In this document: positions 48,303-55,672 of the stretch, in pieces
Layout of the letters: each line of letters opens with the position of its first letter
Numbering within the stretch: the stretch's first letter is position 1
DNA from: Streptomyces neyagawaensis
GTDB lineage: Bacteria > Actinomycetota > Actinomycetes > Streptomycetales > Streptomycetaceae
Reading direction: 5' to 3'
Assembly: GCF_023516595.1 (NCBI RefSeq)
Contig: NZ_JAMGBG010000039.1
Coordinates: 1 to 64,000 of the forward strand
Length of the DNA: 64,000 nt
Program-made: the position numbers and the translations under genes
Notes under the pieces: generated by a model
The model's database searches: none
Told to the model about the DNA's origin: nothing
Seen by the model: only the letters and a program-made list of their open reading frames with translations

Positions 48303-50016
48303 GATCTCGCGTGCCGCGTACGCCGACCTGTTCGGACCGACCACCGGTGACCGCATCCGGCTCGCCGACACCGATCTGCTCGTCGAGATCGAGGAGGACC
48401 GTTCCGGCGGTCCCGGACTCGCCGGTGACGAGGCCGTGTTCGGCGGTGGCAAGGTCATCCGTGAATCCATGGGCCAGGCTCGCGCTACGCGCGCAGACGG
48501 CACCCCGGACACGGTCATCACCGGCGCGGTGATCATCGACCACTGGGGCATCGTCAAGGCCGACATCGGCATCCGCGACGGCCGTATCACCGGCATCGGC
48601 AAGGCCGGCAACCCCGACACCATGGACGGCGTCCACCCCGACCTCGTCATCGGGCCCGAGACGGAGATCATCGCGGGCAACGGGCGGATCGTGACCGCCG
48701 GTGCCATCGACGCGCACGTCCACTTCATCTGCCCGCAGATCGCCGACGAGGCGCTGGCCTCCGGAGTGACCACTCTGGTCGGCGGCGGCACCGGACCGGC
48801 GGAGGGCTCCAAGGCGACCACCGTCACCCCCGGCCCCTGGCATCTCGCCCGGATGCTGGAGGCGATGGAGCAGTACCCGCTGAACATCGGATTCCTCGGC
48901 AAGGGCAACACCGTCTCCCACGAGGCGATGCTGTCCCAGATCCGGGGCGGGGCGCTCGGCCTGAAGCTGCACGAGGACTGGGGGTCGACGCCCGCCGTCA
49001 TCGACGCGTCCCTGACCGTCGCCGACCGGACCGGCATCCAGGTCGCCATCCACACGGACACCCTCAACGAGGCCGGGTTCGTCGGCGACACGCTGGCCGC
49101 CATCGCCGGACGGGGCATCCACGCGTACCACACCGAGGGCGCGGGCGGCGGGCACGCGCCCGACATCATGAGCGTGGTCTCGCAGCCGCACGTGCTGCCC
49201 AGCTCCACCAACCCGACCCGGCCCTACACCGTCAACACCGCCGAGGAACACCTCGACATGCTGATGGTCTGCCACCACCTGAACGCGGCGGTGCCGGAGG
49301 ACCTGGCGTTCGCCGAGTCGCGGATCCGGCCGTCGACCATCGGGGCCGAGGACATACTGCACGACCTGGGCGCCATCTCGATCATCTCGTCCGACGCGCA
49401 GGCCATGGGCCGTGTGGGCGAGGTCGTCCTGCGCACCTGGCAGACCGCGCACGTGATGAAGCGGCGACGGGGCGCCCTGCCGGGTGACGACCGCGCCGAC
49501 AACCACCGTGTACGTCGCTATGTCGCCAAATACACGATCAACCCCGCGCTCGCGCAGGGCCTCGCCCGTGAGATCGGGTCCGTGGAGAGCGGCAAGCTCG
49601 CCGACCTGGTGGTGTGGGAGCCCGCGTTCTTCGGGGTGAAGCCGCAGCTCGTGATCAAGGGCGGGCAGATCGCGTACGCGCAGATGGGCGACGCCAACGC
49701 GTCCATCCCGACACCGCAGCCGATCCTCCCGCGCCCGATGTACGGGGCGATCGGGCGGGCGCCGGCCTCCAACTCGTTCAACTTCGTGGCGCCGCTCGCC
49801 ATCGAGGACGGACTGCCGGAGCGGCTCTCGCTCGGGAAGCGGTTCGTCGCCATCGAGTCGACGCGCGGGGTCACCAAGGCCGACATGCGGGAGAACGACG
49901 CGCGGCCCGAGGTGCGGATCGACCCCGACAGCTTCGCCGTGCACATCGACGGCGAGCTGGTGGAGGCGACACCGGCCTCCGAACTGCCCATGGCTCAGCG
50001 GTACTTCCTCTTCTGA
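48295..50016 (+). CDS. ureC: Urease subunit alpha (catalytic)
   Basis: The 573-residue catalytic subunit. Nickel ligands and flap are intact: HVH in GAIDAHVHFICPQ (His 141 and 143), the carbamylated lysine in GLKLHEDWGSTP (Lys 224), the ligand region YHTEGAGGGHAPD, and the mobile flap MVCHHL. RADKHRVRR-type ends read RADNHRVRRYVAKYTINPA. Start ATG 48295 lies after GGAGGTG. The stop overlaps the ureF start (TGATG). Full-length, no damage seen. Confidence 0.98.
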   Translation: MPEISRAAYADLFGPTTGDRIRLADTDLLVEIEEDRSGGPGLAGDEAVFGGGKVIRESMGQARATRADGTPDTVITGAVIIDHWGIVKADIGIRDGRITGIGKAGNPDTMDGVHPDLVIGPETEIIAGNGRIVTAGAIDAHVHFICPQIADEALASGVTTLVGGGTGPAEGSKATTVTPGPWHLARMLEAMEQYPLNIGFLGKGNTVSHEAMLSQIRGGALGLKLHEDWGSTPAVIDASLTVADRTGIQVAIHTDTLNEAGFVGDTLAAIAGRGIHAYHTEGAGGGHAPDIMSVVSQPHVLPSSTNPTRPYTVNTAEEHLDMLMVCHHLNAAVPEDLAFAESRIRPSTIGAEDILHDLGAISIISSDAQAMGRVGEVVLRTWQTAHVMKRRRGALPGDDRADNHRVRRYVAKYTINPALAQGLAREIGSVESGKLADLVVWEPAFFGVKPQLVIKGGQIAYAQMGDANASIPTPQPILPRPMYGAIGRAPASNSFNFVAPLAIEDGLPERLSLGKRFVAIESTRGVTKADMRENDARPEVRIDPDSFAVHIDGELVEATPASELPMAQRYFLF

Positions 50017-50690
50017 TGTCCAGGGCGACTCTTCTCGTACTGGCCGACGGCCGCTTTCCCGCCGGGGGGCACGCGCACTCCGGCGGGGCCGAGGCGGCCG
50101 TCAAGGCCGGGCTGATCCGCGGGGCGGAAGGGCTGGAGGCGTTCTGCCGGGGTCGGTTGCACACGGTGGGGCTGGTGTCGGCGGCGCTGGCCGCGGCTGC
50201 GGCGCTCGGGGTGGACCCGGTCGCACTGGACGCGGCGGCCGACGCCCGGACACCGTCGCTCGCTCTGCGGGGCGCCTCCCGCAAGCTGGGGCGGCAGTTG
50301 ATGCGGGCGGCCCGGGCGACCTGGCCGTCCGGTGAACTGGACGTGCTGGCACGGGAGTTCCCCAAGGGGGCGCACCAGCCGGTGGTGTTGGGGGTCACGG
50401 CGCGGGCGGCCGGGCTCGGGCCCGAGGACGCCGCGTACTGCTCCGTGTACGAGAGCGTGAGCGGGCCGGCCGGTGCGACCGTGCGGTTGCTGAGCCTGGA
50501 TCCGTTCGACGCGACGGGGGTGGTGGCGCGGTTGGCTCCCGAGATGGACCGTGTGGTGCGGTCGGCCGTCGAGGCGGGGCGGGAGGCCGTCGGGGGAGGG
50601 GTGGATGTGCTGCCGGCGGCTTCCGGGCCGTTGCTGGAGATCGGGGCGGAGGTGCATGCGGCTTGGGCCGTGCGGTTGTTCGCCTCGTAG
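50016..50690 (+). CDS. ureF: Urease accessory protein UreF
   Basis: A 224-residue chaperone that, with UreD and UreG, helps load nickel and CO2 into apo-urease. Homologues begin with LLVLADGRFPAGGHAHSGG, as here. The sequence is helical with the RGASRKLGRQLMRAARATWP stretch. It starts in the ureC stop (TGATG). The gene after it is separated by a 272-bp spacer with large inverted repeats. Confidence 0.95.
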   Translation: MSRATLLVLADGRFPAGGHAHSGGAEAAVKAGLIRGAEGLEAFCRGRLHTVGLVSAALAAAAALGVDPVALDAAADARTPSLALRGASRKLGRQLMRAARATWPSGELDVLAREFPKGAHQPVVLGVTARAAGLGPEDAAYCSVYESVSGPAGATVRLLSLDPFDATGVVARLAPEMDRVVRSAVEAGREAVGGGVDVLPAASGPLLEIGAEVHAAWAVRLFAS

Positions 50691-50731
50691 GAGGGGGTCG
50701 CCCCCGCCGCCCCTACCCGTCCCATCCCCAG

Positions 50732-50746
50732 GGGCTGCGCCCCTTC
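50732..50746. repeat. Short Streptomyces-type GGGGCTGCGCCCC hairpin
   Basis: AGGGGC-TGC-GCCCCT is a 6-bp stem within the flanking CCCATCCCC...TTCGACCCCCG, a motif common in Streptomyces intergenic regions (from memory). It lies just after ureF. Confidence 0.5.
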
Positions 50747-50809
50747 GACCCCCGCGTTCGAGCTCGGGGGCGTGTGATTCGTCGGCGGGTGCGGGTTGTC
50801 GTGGGCTGA

Positions 50810-50882
50810 TCGCGCAGTTCCCCGCGCCCCTAAAAGACTCGGGTGTGCCCCCTGCTTTTCAGGGGCGCGGGGAACTGCGCGA
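50810..50882. repeat. 22-bp inverted repeat (dispersed Streptomyces intergenic element)
   Basis: Perfect 22-bp arms, TCGCGCAGTTCCCCGCGCCC... at 50810-50831 and its complement at 50861-50882, surround a 29-nt loop. This GTTCCCCGCGCCCC hairpin recurs across Streptomyces genomes. Here it lies inside the urease cluster between ureF and ureG, where it could attenuate transcription. Confidence 0.85.
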
Positions 50883-50962
50883 GCAACCACCCACGCGCCG
50901 CACCCGCCTGATCACCACGCCTCCGAACTCTTCGGCCAGCCCAATAACAAAGGAGCCGCTTC

Positions 50963-51646
50963 ATGCATCTCGACCATGACCATCTCCATGACGGTCCCTC
51001 CGCGGTGAGCGCGGACGCGTATCGGCCCGACGGGCGTCGCCGCGCGCTGCGGATCGGTCTCGGCGGACCCGTGGGGTCCGGCAAGACGGCGACCGTTGCG
51101 GCGCTGTGCCGTGCGCTGCGGGACGAGCTCGCCCTGGCCGTCGTGACCAACGACATCTACACGCGGGAGGACGCCGAGTTCCTGCTGCGCGAGGCCGTGC
51201 TGCCGCCCGAGCGGATCACGGCCGTGGAGACGGGCGCATGCCCGCACACGGCGATCCGGGACGACATCTCGGCGAACCTGGAAGCCGTCGAGGACCTGGA
51301 GGACGAGGTCGGCCCGCTCGATCTCGTCCTCGTCGAGTCCGGCGGCGACAACCTCACCGCCACGTTCTCCAAGGGCCTCGTGGACGCGCAGATCTTCGTG
51401 ATCGACGTGGCCGGCGGCGACGACATCCCCCGCAAGGGCGGTCCCGGCGTCACCACCGCCGATCTGCTCGTGGTCAACAAGACGGACCTCGCGCCGTACG
51501 TCGGGTCGGACCTCGGCCGGATGGCCGCAGACGCGAAGGCGCAGCGCGCCGAACTGCCGGTCGTTTTCCAGTCGCTCAGGAGCGAGGCCGGTGTCACCGA
51601 CGTCGCCGCCTGGGTACGGGAACGGCTCGCGGCGTGGACCGCATGA
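50963..51646 (+). CDS. ureG: Urease accessory protein UreG (GTPase)
   Basis: A 227-residue SIMIBI GTPase providing nickel for urease. The His-rich start HLDHDHLHD binds metal. The P-loop is GGPVGSGKTA, the metal motif is GACPHTAIRDD, with ESGGDNLTATFS and VVNKTDLAPYVG for nucleotide specificity. GGAGCCGC stands before ATG 50963. The stop overlaps ureD by ATGA. Confidence 0.97.
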   Translation: MHLDHDHLHDGPSAVSADAYRPDGRRRALRIGLGGPVGSGKTATVAALCRALRDELALAVVTNDIYTREDAEFLLREAVLPPERITAVETGACPHTAIRDDISANLEAVEDLEDEVGPLDLVLVESGGDNLTATFSKGLVDAQIFVIDVAGGDDIPRKGGPGVTTADLLVVNKTDLAPYVGSDLGRMAADAKAQRAELPVVFQSLRSEAGVTDVAAWVRERLAAWTA

Positions 51647-52485
51647 CGGCGGCGGGAGGTGCTGGGCCGCGGGGTACGGGCGCGACGAAGCCGCGGGACG
51701 CGGGTCCCGCTCGTACGCCCGCCATGAGTACGACCGGTGTCCGCGCCACCGCACGGCTCACCGCCCGTGCCGACGGGCGCGGCGATACCGCTCTGCCCGT
51801 GCTGGAGAGCCATGGGCCGCTCGCGCTGCGGCGCACCCGGGGGAGTGGTGACGAGGCCCGGGTCATGCTGGTCGGCGCCATGAGCGGCCCGCTCGGGGGC
51901 GACCGTCTTGCCGTGGAGGCGGAGGTCGGGGAGGGCGCCCGGCTGCACCTGGGGTCCGCGGCGGCGACCATCGCGCTGCCGGGGCAGGGCAAGGAGGACG
52001 CCCGCTACGACGTGCGGGTCCGGGTCGCCGCCGGGGGCGAACTGCGGTGGCTGCCCGAGCAGTTGATCTCGGCCTGCGGCAGCGACCTGCGGGTGTCGAC
52101 CTCACTGGATCTCGCGTCCGGTGCCCGGCTCGTGTTCCGGGAGGAGCAGGTGCTGGGGCGGGCCGGGGAGGAGCCCGGGCGGTTGAGCAGCCGGCTCACC
52201 GTGCGGCTGGACGGGCGGGCGCTGCTCGACCAGGAGGTGTCCTGCGGTCCGGGCGCACCCGGCGGCTGGGACGGTCCCGCCGTGCTGGGCGGGTATCGTG
52301 CGCTCGGGCAACTCGTCGTCGTACGACCGGAGTTCGCGGAGCGGGCGCCTGAACCCCGGGTGCTGGGGGAGGCGGCCACGCTCACTCCGTTGGCCGGGCC
52401 CGCCGTCCTCGTCAGTGCCCTGGCGCCCGACGCGTTGCTGCTGCGGCGGGTGTTGGAGGAGGCGTTGGCCGGGCTCGACGGCTGA
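51643..52485 (+). CDS. ureD: Urease accessory protein UreD
   Basis: A 280-residue scaffold protein that binds apo-urease with UreF and UreG. The conserved parts are MLVGAMSGPLGGDRLAVEAE, GARLHLGSAAATIALPG and LRWLPEQLISACGSDLRVST. The start ATG 51643 overlaps the ureG stop. The first 35 residues are a variable Gly/Ala-rich leader, and an in-frame ATG (MSTTGVRATARLT) farther on is an alternative start. It is the last urease gene. Confidence 0.94.
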   Translation: MTAAGGAGPRGTGATKPRDAGPARTPAMSTTGVRATARLTARADGRGDTALPVLESHGPLALRRTRGSGDEARVMLVGAMSGPLGGDRLAVEAEVGEGARLHLGSAAATIALPGQGKEDARYDVRVRVAAGGELRWLPEQLISACGSDLRVSTSLDLASGARLVFREEQVLGRAGEEPGRLSSRLTVRLDGRALLDQEVSCGPGAPGGWDGPAVLGGYRALGQLVVVRPEFAERAPEPRVLGEAATLTPLAGPAVLVSALAPDALLLRRVLEEALAGLDG

Positions 52486-52502
52486 CCCGCAGCCCGCTCA
52501 AC

Positions 52503-52544
52503 GGAACGTTCCTCACCGGTTATCGGATTAGTAAAGAACGTTCC
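52503..52544 (+). promoter_or_regulatory. Paired AACGTTCC repeats upstream of tap
   Basis: GGAACGTTCC (52503-52512, a perfect palindrome) and AGAACGTTCC (52535-52544) are spaced 32 bp apart, about three helical turns, in the AT-richer region before tap. They are a likely regulator site. Confidence 0.5.
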
Positions 52545-52628
52545 GCCCCCCTGTTCCCCGATGCCTCACAAGTACGAGGATCCCCGTGACCATTCGAAAC
52601 TTCGAAACGATGTACGGGGAGTTCCCTC

Positions 52629-54227
52629 TTGAGAGGTATGAGGCCGACGAGAAGGGCGGCAGCGTTCGGCTCCGCCGGACTGCTCGTCACGGCGACCCTG
52701 ATAGCCGGCGCCGTCACCGCCCCCGTGGCCAACGCCGCGGCCGGCGGCGGTGGCAAGGACCTGGAGGCCAAGGGTGTCGCCGTCGCCGCCGCCAAGGCGG
52801 CGAAGAAGGGCGTCACGTGGCAGGACTGCCCCGAGGCATGGGGGCTGGAGAAGCCCATCCAGTGCGGCTGGGTCACCGTGCCGCTGAACTACGCCAAGCC
52901 GAACGGCAAGCAGATCAAGCTCGCCGTGGACCACATCGGCAGCACGGGCACGAAGGAGGAGCGCCAGGGCGCCCTCGTCTACAACCCGGGCGGCCCCGGC
53001 GGCTCGGGTCTGCGCTTCCCGCGCCGGGTCACCACCAAGAACCCGCTGTGGGTGAACGTCTCCAAGGCGTACGACTTCGTGGGCTTCGACCCGCGCGGTG
53101 TCGGCAAGTCGGCGCCCATCTCCTGTGTCGACCCGCAGGAGTTCGTGAAGGCGCCCAAGATGGACCCGGTGCCCGACACCGAGGCCGACAAGCGCAAGCA
53201 GCGCAAGCTCGCCGCCGCCTACGCGGCCGGCTGCAAGGAGCGCAGCGGCGCGATGCTGCCGTACATGACCACGGCGAACACGGCGCGTGACCTGGACGTC
53301 ATCCGTGCCGCCCTCGGGGAGAAGAAGCTCAACTTCCTCGGCGTCTCGTACGGCACCTACCTCGGCGCGGTCTACGGCACCCTCTTCCCGACCCACGTGC
53401 GCCGCCTGGTCGTCGACAGCGTGGTGAACCCCTCGCGCGAGAAGATCTGGTACCAGGCCAACCTGGACCAGGACGTCGCCTTCGAGGGGCGCTGGAAGGA
53501 CTGGACGAAGTGGGTCGCGCAGAACGACGCGACGTTCCACCTCGGTGACACCCGCGCCAAGGTGCAGGCGAAGTGGCTGGAGCTGCGCGCCACCGCGAAG
53601 AAGAACCCGATCGGCGGGCTCGTCGGCCCGGCCGAGCTGATCTCCTTCTTCCAGAGCGCCCCGTACTACGACTCCGCGTGGGTGCCCACCGCGCAGGTGT
53701 GGAGCAAGTACGCCGCCGGTGACACCCAGGCGCTGGTCGACGCGGCCGCCCCGGACCTCAGCGACACCGCGGGCAACGCGGCGTCGGAGAACGGCAACGC
53801 CGTCTACACCGCGGTCGAGTGCACCGACGCCAAGTGGCCCACCAGCTGGAAGACGTGGGACCGCGACAACACCCGGCTGCACAAGAACTACCCGTTCATG
53901 ACCTGGGCCAACGCCTGGATGAACCTGCCGTGCGCGACCTGGCCGTCGAAGCAGTACACGCCGGTGGAGGTCAAGACGAAGAAGGGCCTGCCGCCCGTCC
54001 TGATCGTCCAGTCCGAGCGTGACGCGGCCACCCCGTACGAGGGTGCCGTCGAGCTGCACAAGCGGTTCAAGGGCTCGCGTCTGATCACGGAGACGAAGGC
54101 CGGCTCCCACGGAGTCACCGGCCTGGTCAACGCGTGTGTCAACGAGCGCGTGGACTCCTACCTGCTCACCGGCAAGGTGGGCAAGTCCGACGTGAAGTGC
54201 ACCCCGCACGCCACGCCGGCACCGTAG
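52629..54227 (+). CDS. tap: Secreted tripeptidyl aminopeptidase
   Basis: A 532-residue exported serine peptidase that removes tripeptides from protein N-termini. It is very similar to the S. lividans Tap sequence I remember. A signal peptide (RPTRRAAAFGSAGLLVTATL with ANAAA) leads to the S33 alpha/beta hydrolase domain: YNPGGPGGSGLRFP, FVGFDPRGVGKSAP and the nucleophile loop GVSYGTYLGAVYG. A C-terminal TAP-like domain has LPPVLIVQSERDAATPYEGA and GSHGVTGLVNACVN. Start TTG 52629 has GGGGAG 7 nt upstream; ATG 52638 is the alternative. Confidence 0.94.
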   Translation: MRGMRPTRRAAAFGSAGLLVTATLIAGAVTAPVANAAAGGGGKDLEAKGVAVAAAKAAKKGVTWQDCPEAWGLEKPIQCGWVTVPLNYAKPNGKQIKLAVDHIGSTGTKEERQGALVYNPGGPGGSGLRFPRRVTTKNPLWVNVSKAYDFVGFDPRGVGKSAPISCVDPQEFVKAPKMDPVPDTEADKRKQRKLAAAYAAGCKERSGAMLPYMTTANTARDLDVIRAALGEKKLNFLGVSYGTYLGAVYGTLFPTHVRRLVVDSVVNPSREKIWYQANLDQDVAFEGRWKDWTKWVAQNDATFHLGDTRAKVQAKWLELRATAKKNPIGGLVGPAELISFFQSAPYYDSAWVPTAQVWSKYAAGDTQALVDAAAPDLSDTAGNAASENGNAVYTAVECTDAKWPTSWKTWDRDNTRLHKNYPFMTWANAWMNLPCATWPSKQYTPVEVKTKKGLPPVLIVQSERDAATPYEGAVELHKRFKGSRLITETKAGSHGVTGLVNACVNERVDSYLLTGKVGKSDVKCTPHATPAP

Positions 54228-54241
54228 GGAACTGAGTGCGT

Positions 54242-54272
54242 GAAGGGCGACCGGGCCGACCGGTCGCCCTTC
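54242..54272. terminator. Strong terminator after tap
   Basis: A 13-bp perfect stem (GAAGGGCGACCGG / CCGGTCGCCCTTC) with a 5-nt loop, then CTTCATGT. It lies 15 bp after tap and before the converging epimerase gene. Confidence 0.85.
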
Positions 54273-54332
54273 CTTCATGTGTCAGGCCCGATCATGTGCC
54301 TGGTCCGACCCTGTGTCAGGGGACTCGGCCGC

Positions 54333-55370
54333 TCACGGCCGGTGTTCCGCCAACCAGGCGTCCTCCGCCGCGTAGTCGAAGAGGTCGCCGTACGCCGCGG
54401 CCATCTTGGGGTACGCCTCCCGCCAGTCCCGGCCGCCCACCAGCCGGCTCTCGATCCACGCGACGGTCTCCGGCAGGGTCTCGGCGTACCGGACCACCGG
54501 GCGGTAGCCCACCTCCCGCTCGGCCGCCGACATGTCGCACACCACGTCCGTGGGCACGGACCATGGGGTGTCGCCCACCGTGGGCGAGGGGGCGGGCCCG
54601 TCGACGAGCACGTCCTCCACCGTGACGCCCATCACGGCGTCGATCGCGGCGGCGATCTCCTCGACCGTGGGCGCGTCGGGGTCGACCGCGTTGAGTGCCC
54701 GGGAACCCGGCCGGGCGGCGGCCAGGCGGATCAGTTCGGCGATGTTGGTGACGCTCGCCGGATGGAAGCGGCTCCGCCCGCCGTACGCGAGGATCCGCCG
54801 GGGCCGCCGGTCGAGGTTGCGCTTCACGAAGTACAGCTCACGGGGCGTACGGCAGTGCGGCCCGTGGATGGCGCCCGCGCGCAGCAGCGTCGTCGGCAAC
54901 CGGTCGCCGGCGGCGAGGAGTTCCCGTTCGAGCCCCGCCTTGCGGGTGCTGTACGACGTTTCGCCGGGCTGGATCGTCCGCTGCTCCTCGGTGAGGGGGA
55001 GGGGGTACTCGGGGAAGCCGTCCGGCTCGGTCTGGGTGTCGAAGTTGCGGCCCTTGTCGTCCTCGTACACCGACACACTGGAGACGACGACCGCCGAGCC
55101 GATCCGGTCGGCCAACGCGGTCAACTGCCGTGCGTGTTCGGGCCCGTACGCGACCATGTCCACCACGACGTCGCAGCTGTCGCCGATCGCCGCCGCCAGC
55201 GCCGTGTCGTCCGCGCGGTCCACGCGTCCGACCCGCACCTCCTCGGGCCAGCCGTCGTCCCGCCCGCCTCCCCGCGACAGGGCCGTCACCTCCCAGCCGT
55301 CCCTCGCCAGCACGCCCACGGCCACACGCCCGATCTGTCCCGTCGCCCCGATCACCACAGCACGTCTCAT
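54333..55370 (-). CDS. NAD-dependent epimerase/dehydratase
   Basis: A 345-residue extended short-chain dehydrogenase. The nucleotide motif MRRAVVIGATGQIGRVAVGV (GxxGxxG) opens the Rossmann fold, followed by VVDMVAYGPEHARQL, SSVSVYEDD, and a YSTRK Tyr-x-x-x-Lys catalytic pair. HPASVTNIAELIRLAAARPG and SYRPVVRYAETLPETVAWIE are typical sugar-nucleotide epimerase-like ends. Substrate unknown. Start ATG 55370; the long in-frame extension is not family-like. Confidence 0.86.
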   Translation of the reverse strand: MRRAVVIGATGQIGRVAVGVLARDGWEVTALSRGGGRDDGWPEEVRVGRVDRADDTALAAAIGDSCDVVVDMVAYGPEHARQLTALADRIGSAVVVSSVSVYEDDKGRNFDTQTEPDGFPEYPLPLTEEQRTIQPGETSYSTRKAGLERELLAAGDRLPTTLLRAGAIHGPHCRTPRELYFVKRNLDRRPRRILAYGGRSRFHPASVTNIAELIRLAAARPGSRALNAVDPDAPTVEEIAAAIDAVMGVTVEDVLVDGPAPSPTVGDTPWSVPTDVVCDMSAAEREVGYRPVVRYAETLPETVAWIESRLVGGRDWREAYPKMAAAYGDLFDYAAEDAWLAEHRP

Positions 55371-55672
55371 GCTCCGACCGTACGGCGGTGGCGCTGCCCC
55401 AGGAGGAGGATCTGCTCTGGGCAGAGCCCGGCCGCCCGGCAGCCGGCCCGCCGACTCCGGTTGCCGCACCGCTTGTTCAGCGGTGGGCGCCTCGGTCGCC
55501 CCGTGGACATCGGCAGGGGAGGGGCAGTAGTGCGGGACGGGTGAGTCGGGGATGATGTGGGGCCTTCGGCAGGGCTCAAGGTGCCAAGGGCTCAAGGGCT
55601 CAAGGGCTCAAGGAGTCAGGGCGCGGGGCGGGTGGCCGGCGGCGGGGGACCGGGCGGGGCAGGGGGTTGCGG
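55371..55672. repeat. Gene-free divergent gap with 8-bp satellite
   Basis: No gene is seen between the epimerase and the divergent kinase. AGGGCTCA occurs at 55571 and then three times in tandem at 55587, 55595 and 55603, about 65 bp before the kinase start, a short repeat that could vary in copy number. Confidence 0.65.

Noticed and set aside
47586..49944. Long minus-strand frames across the urease genes
   Set aside because: They are antisense to ureA, ureB and ureC, which are certain. The translated sequence is low-complexity Arg/His/Asp-rich.
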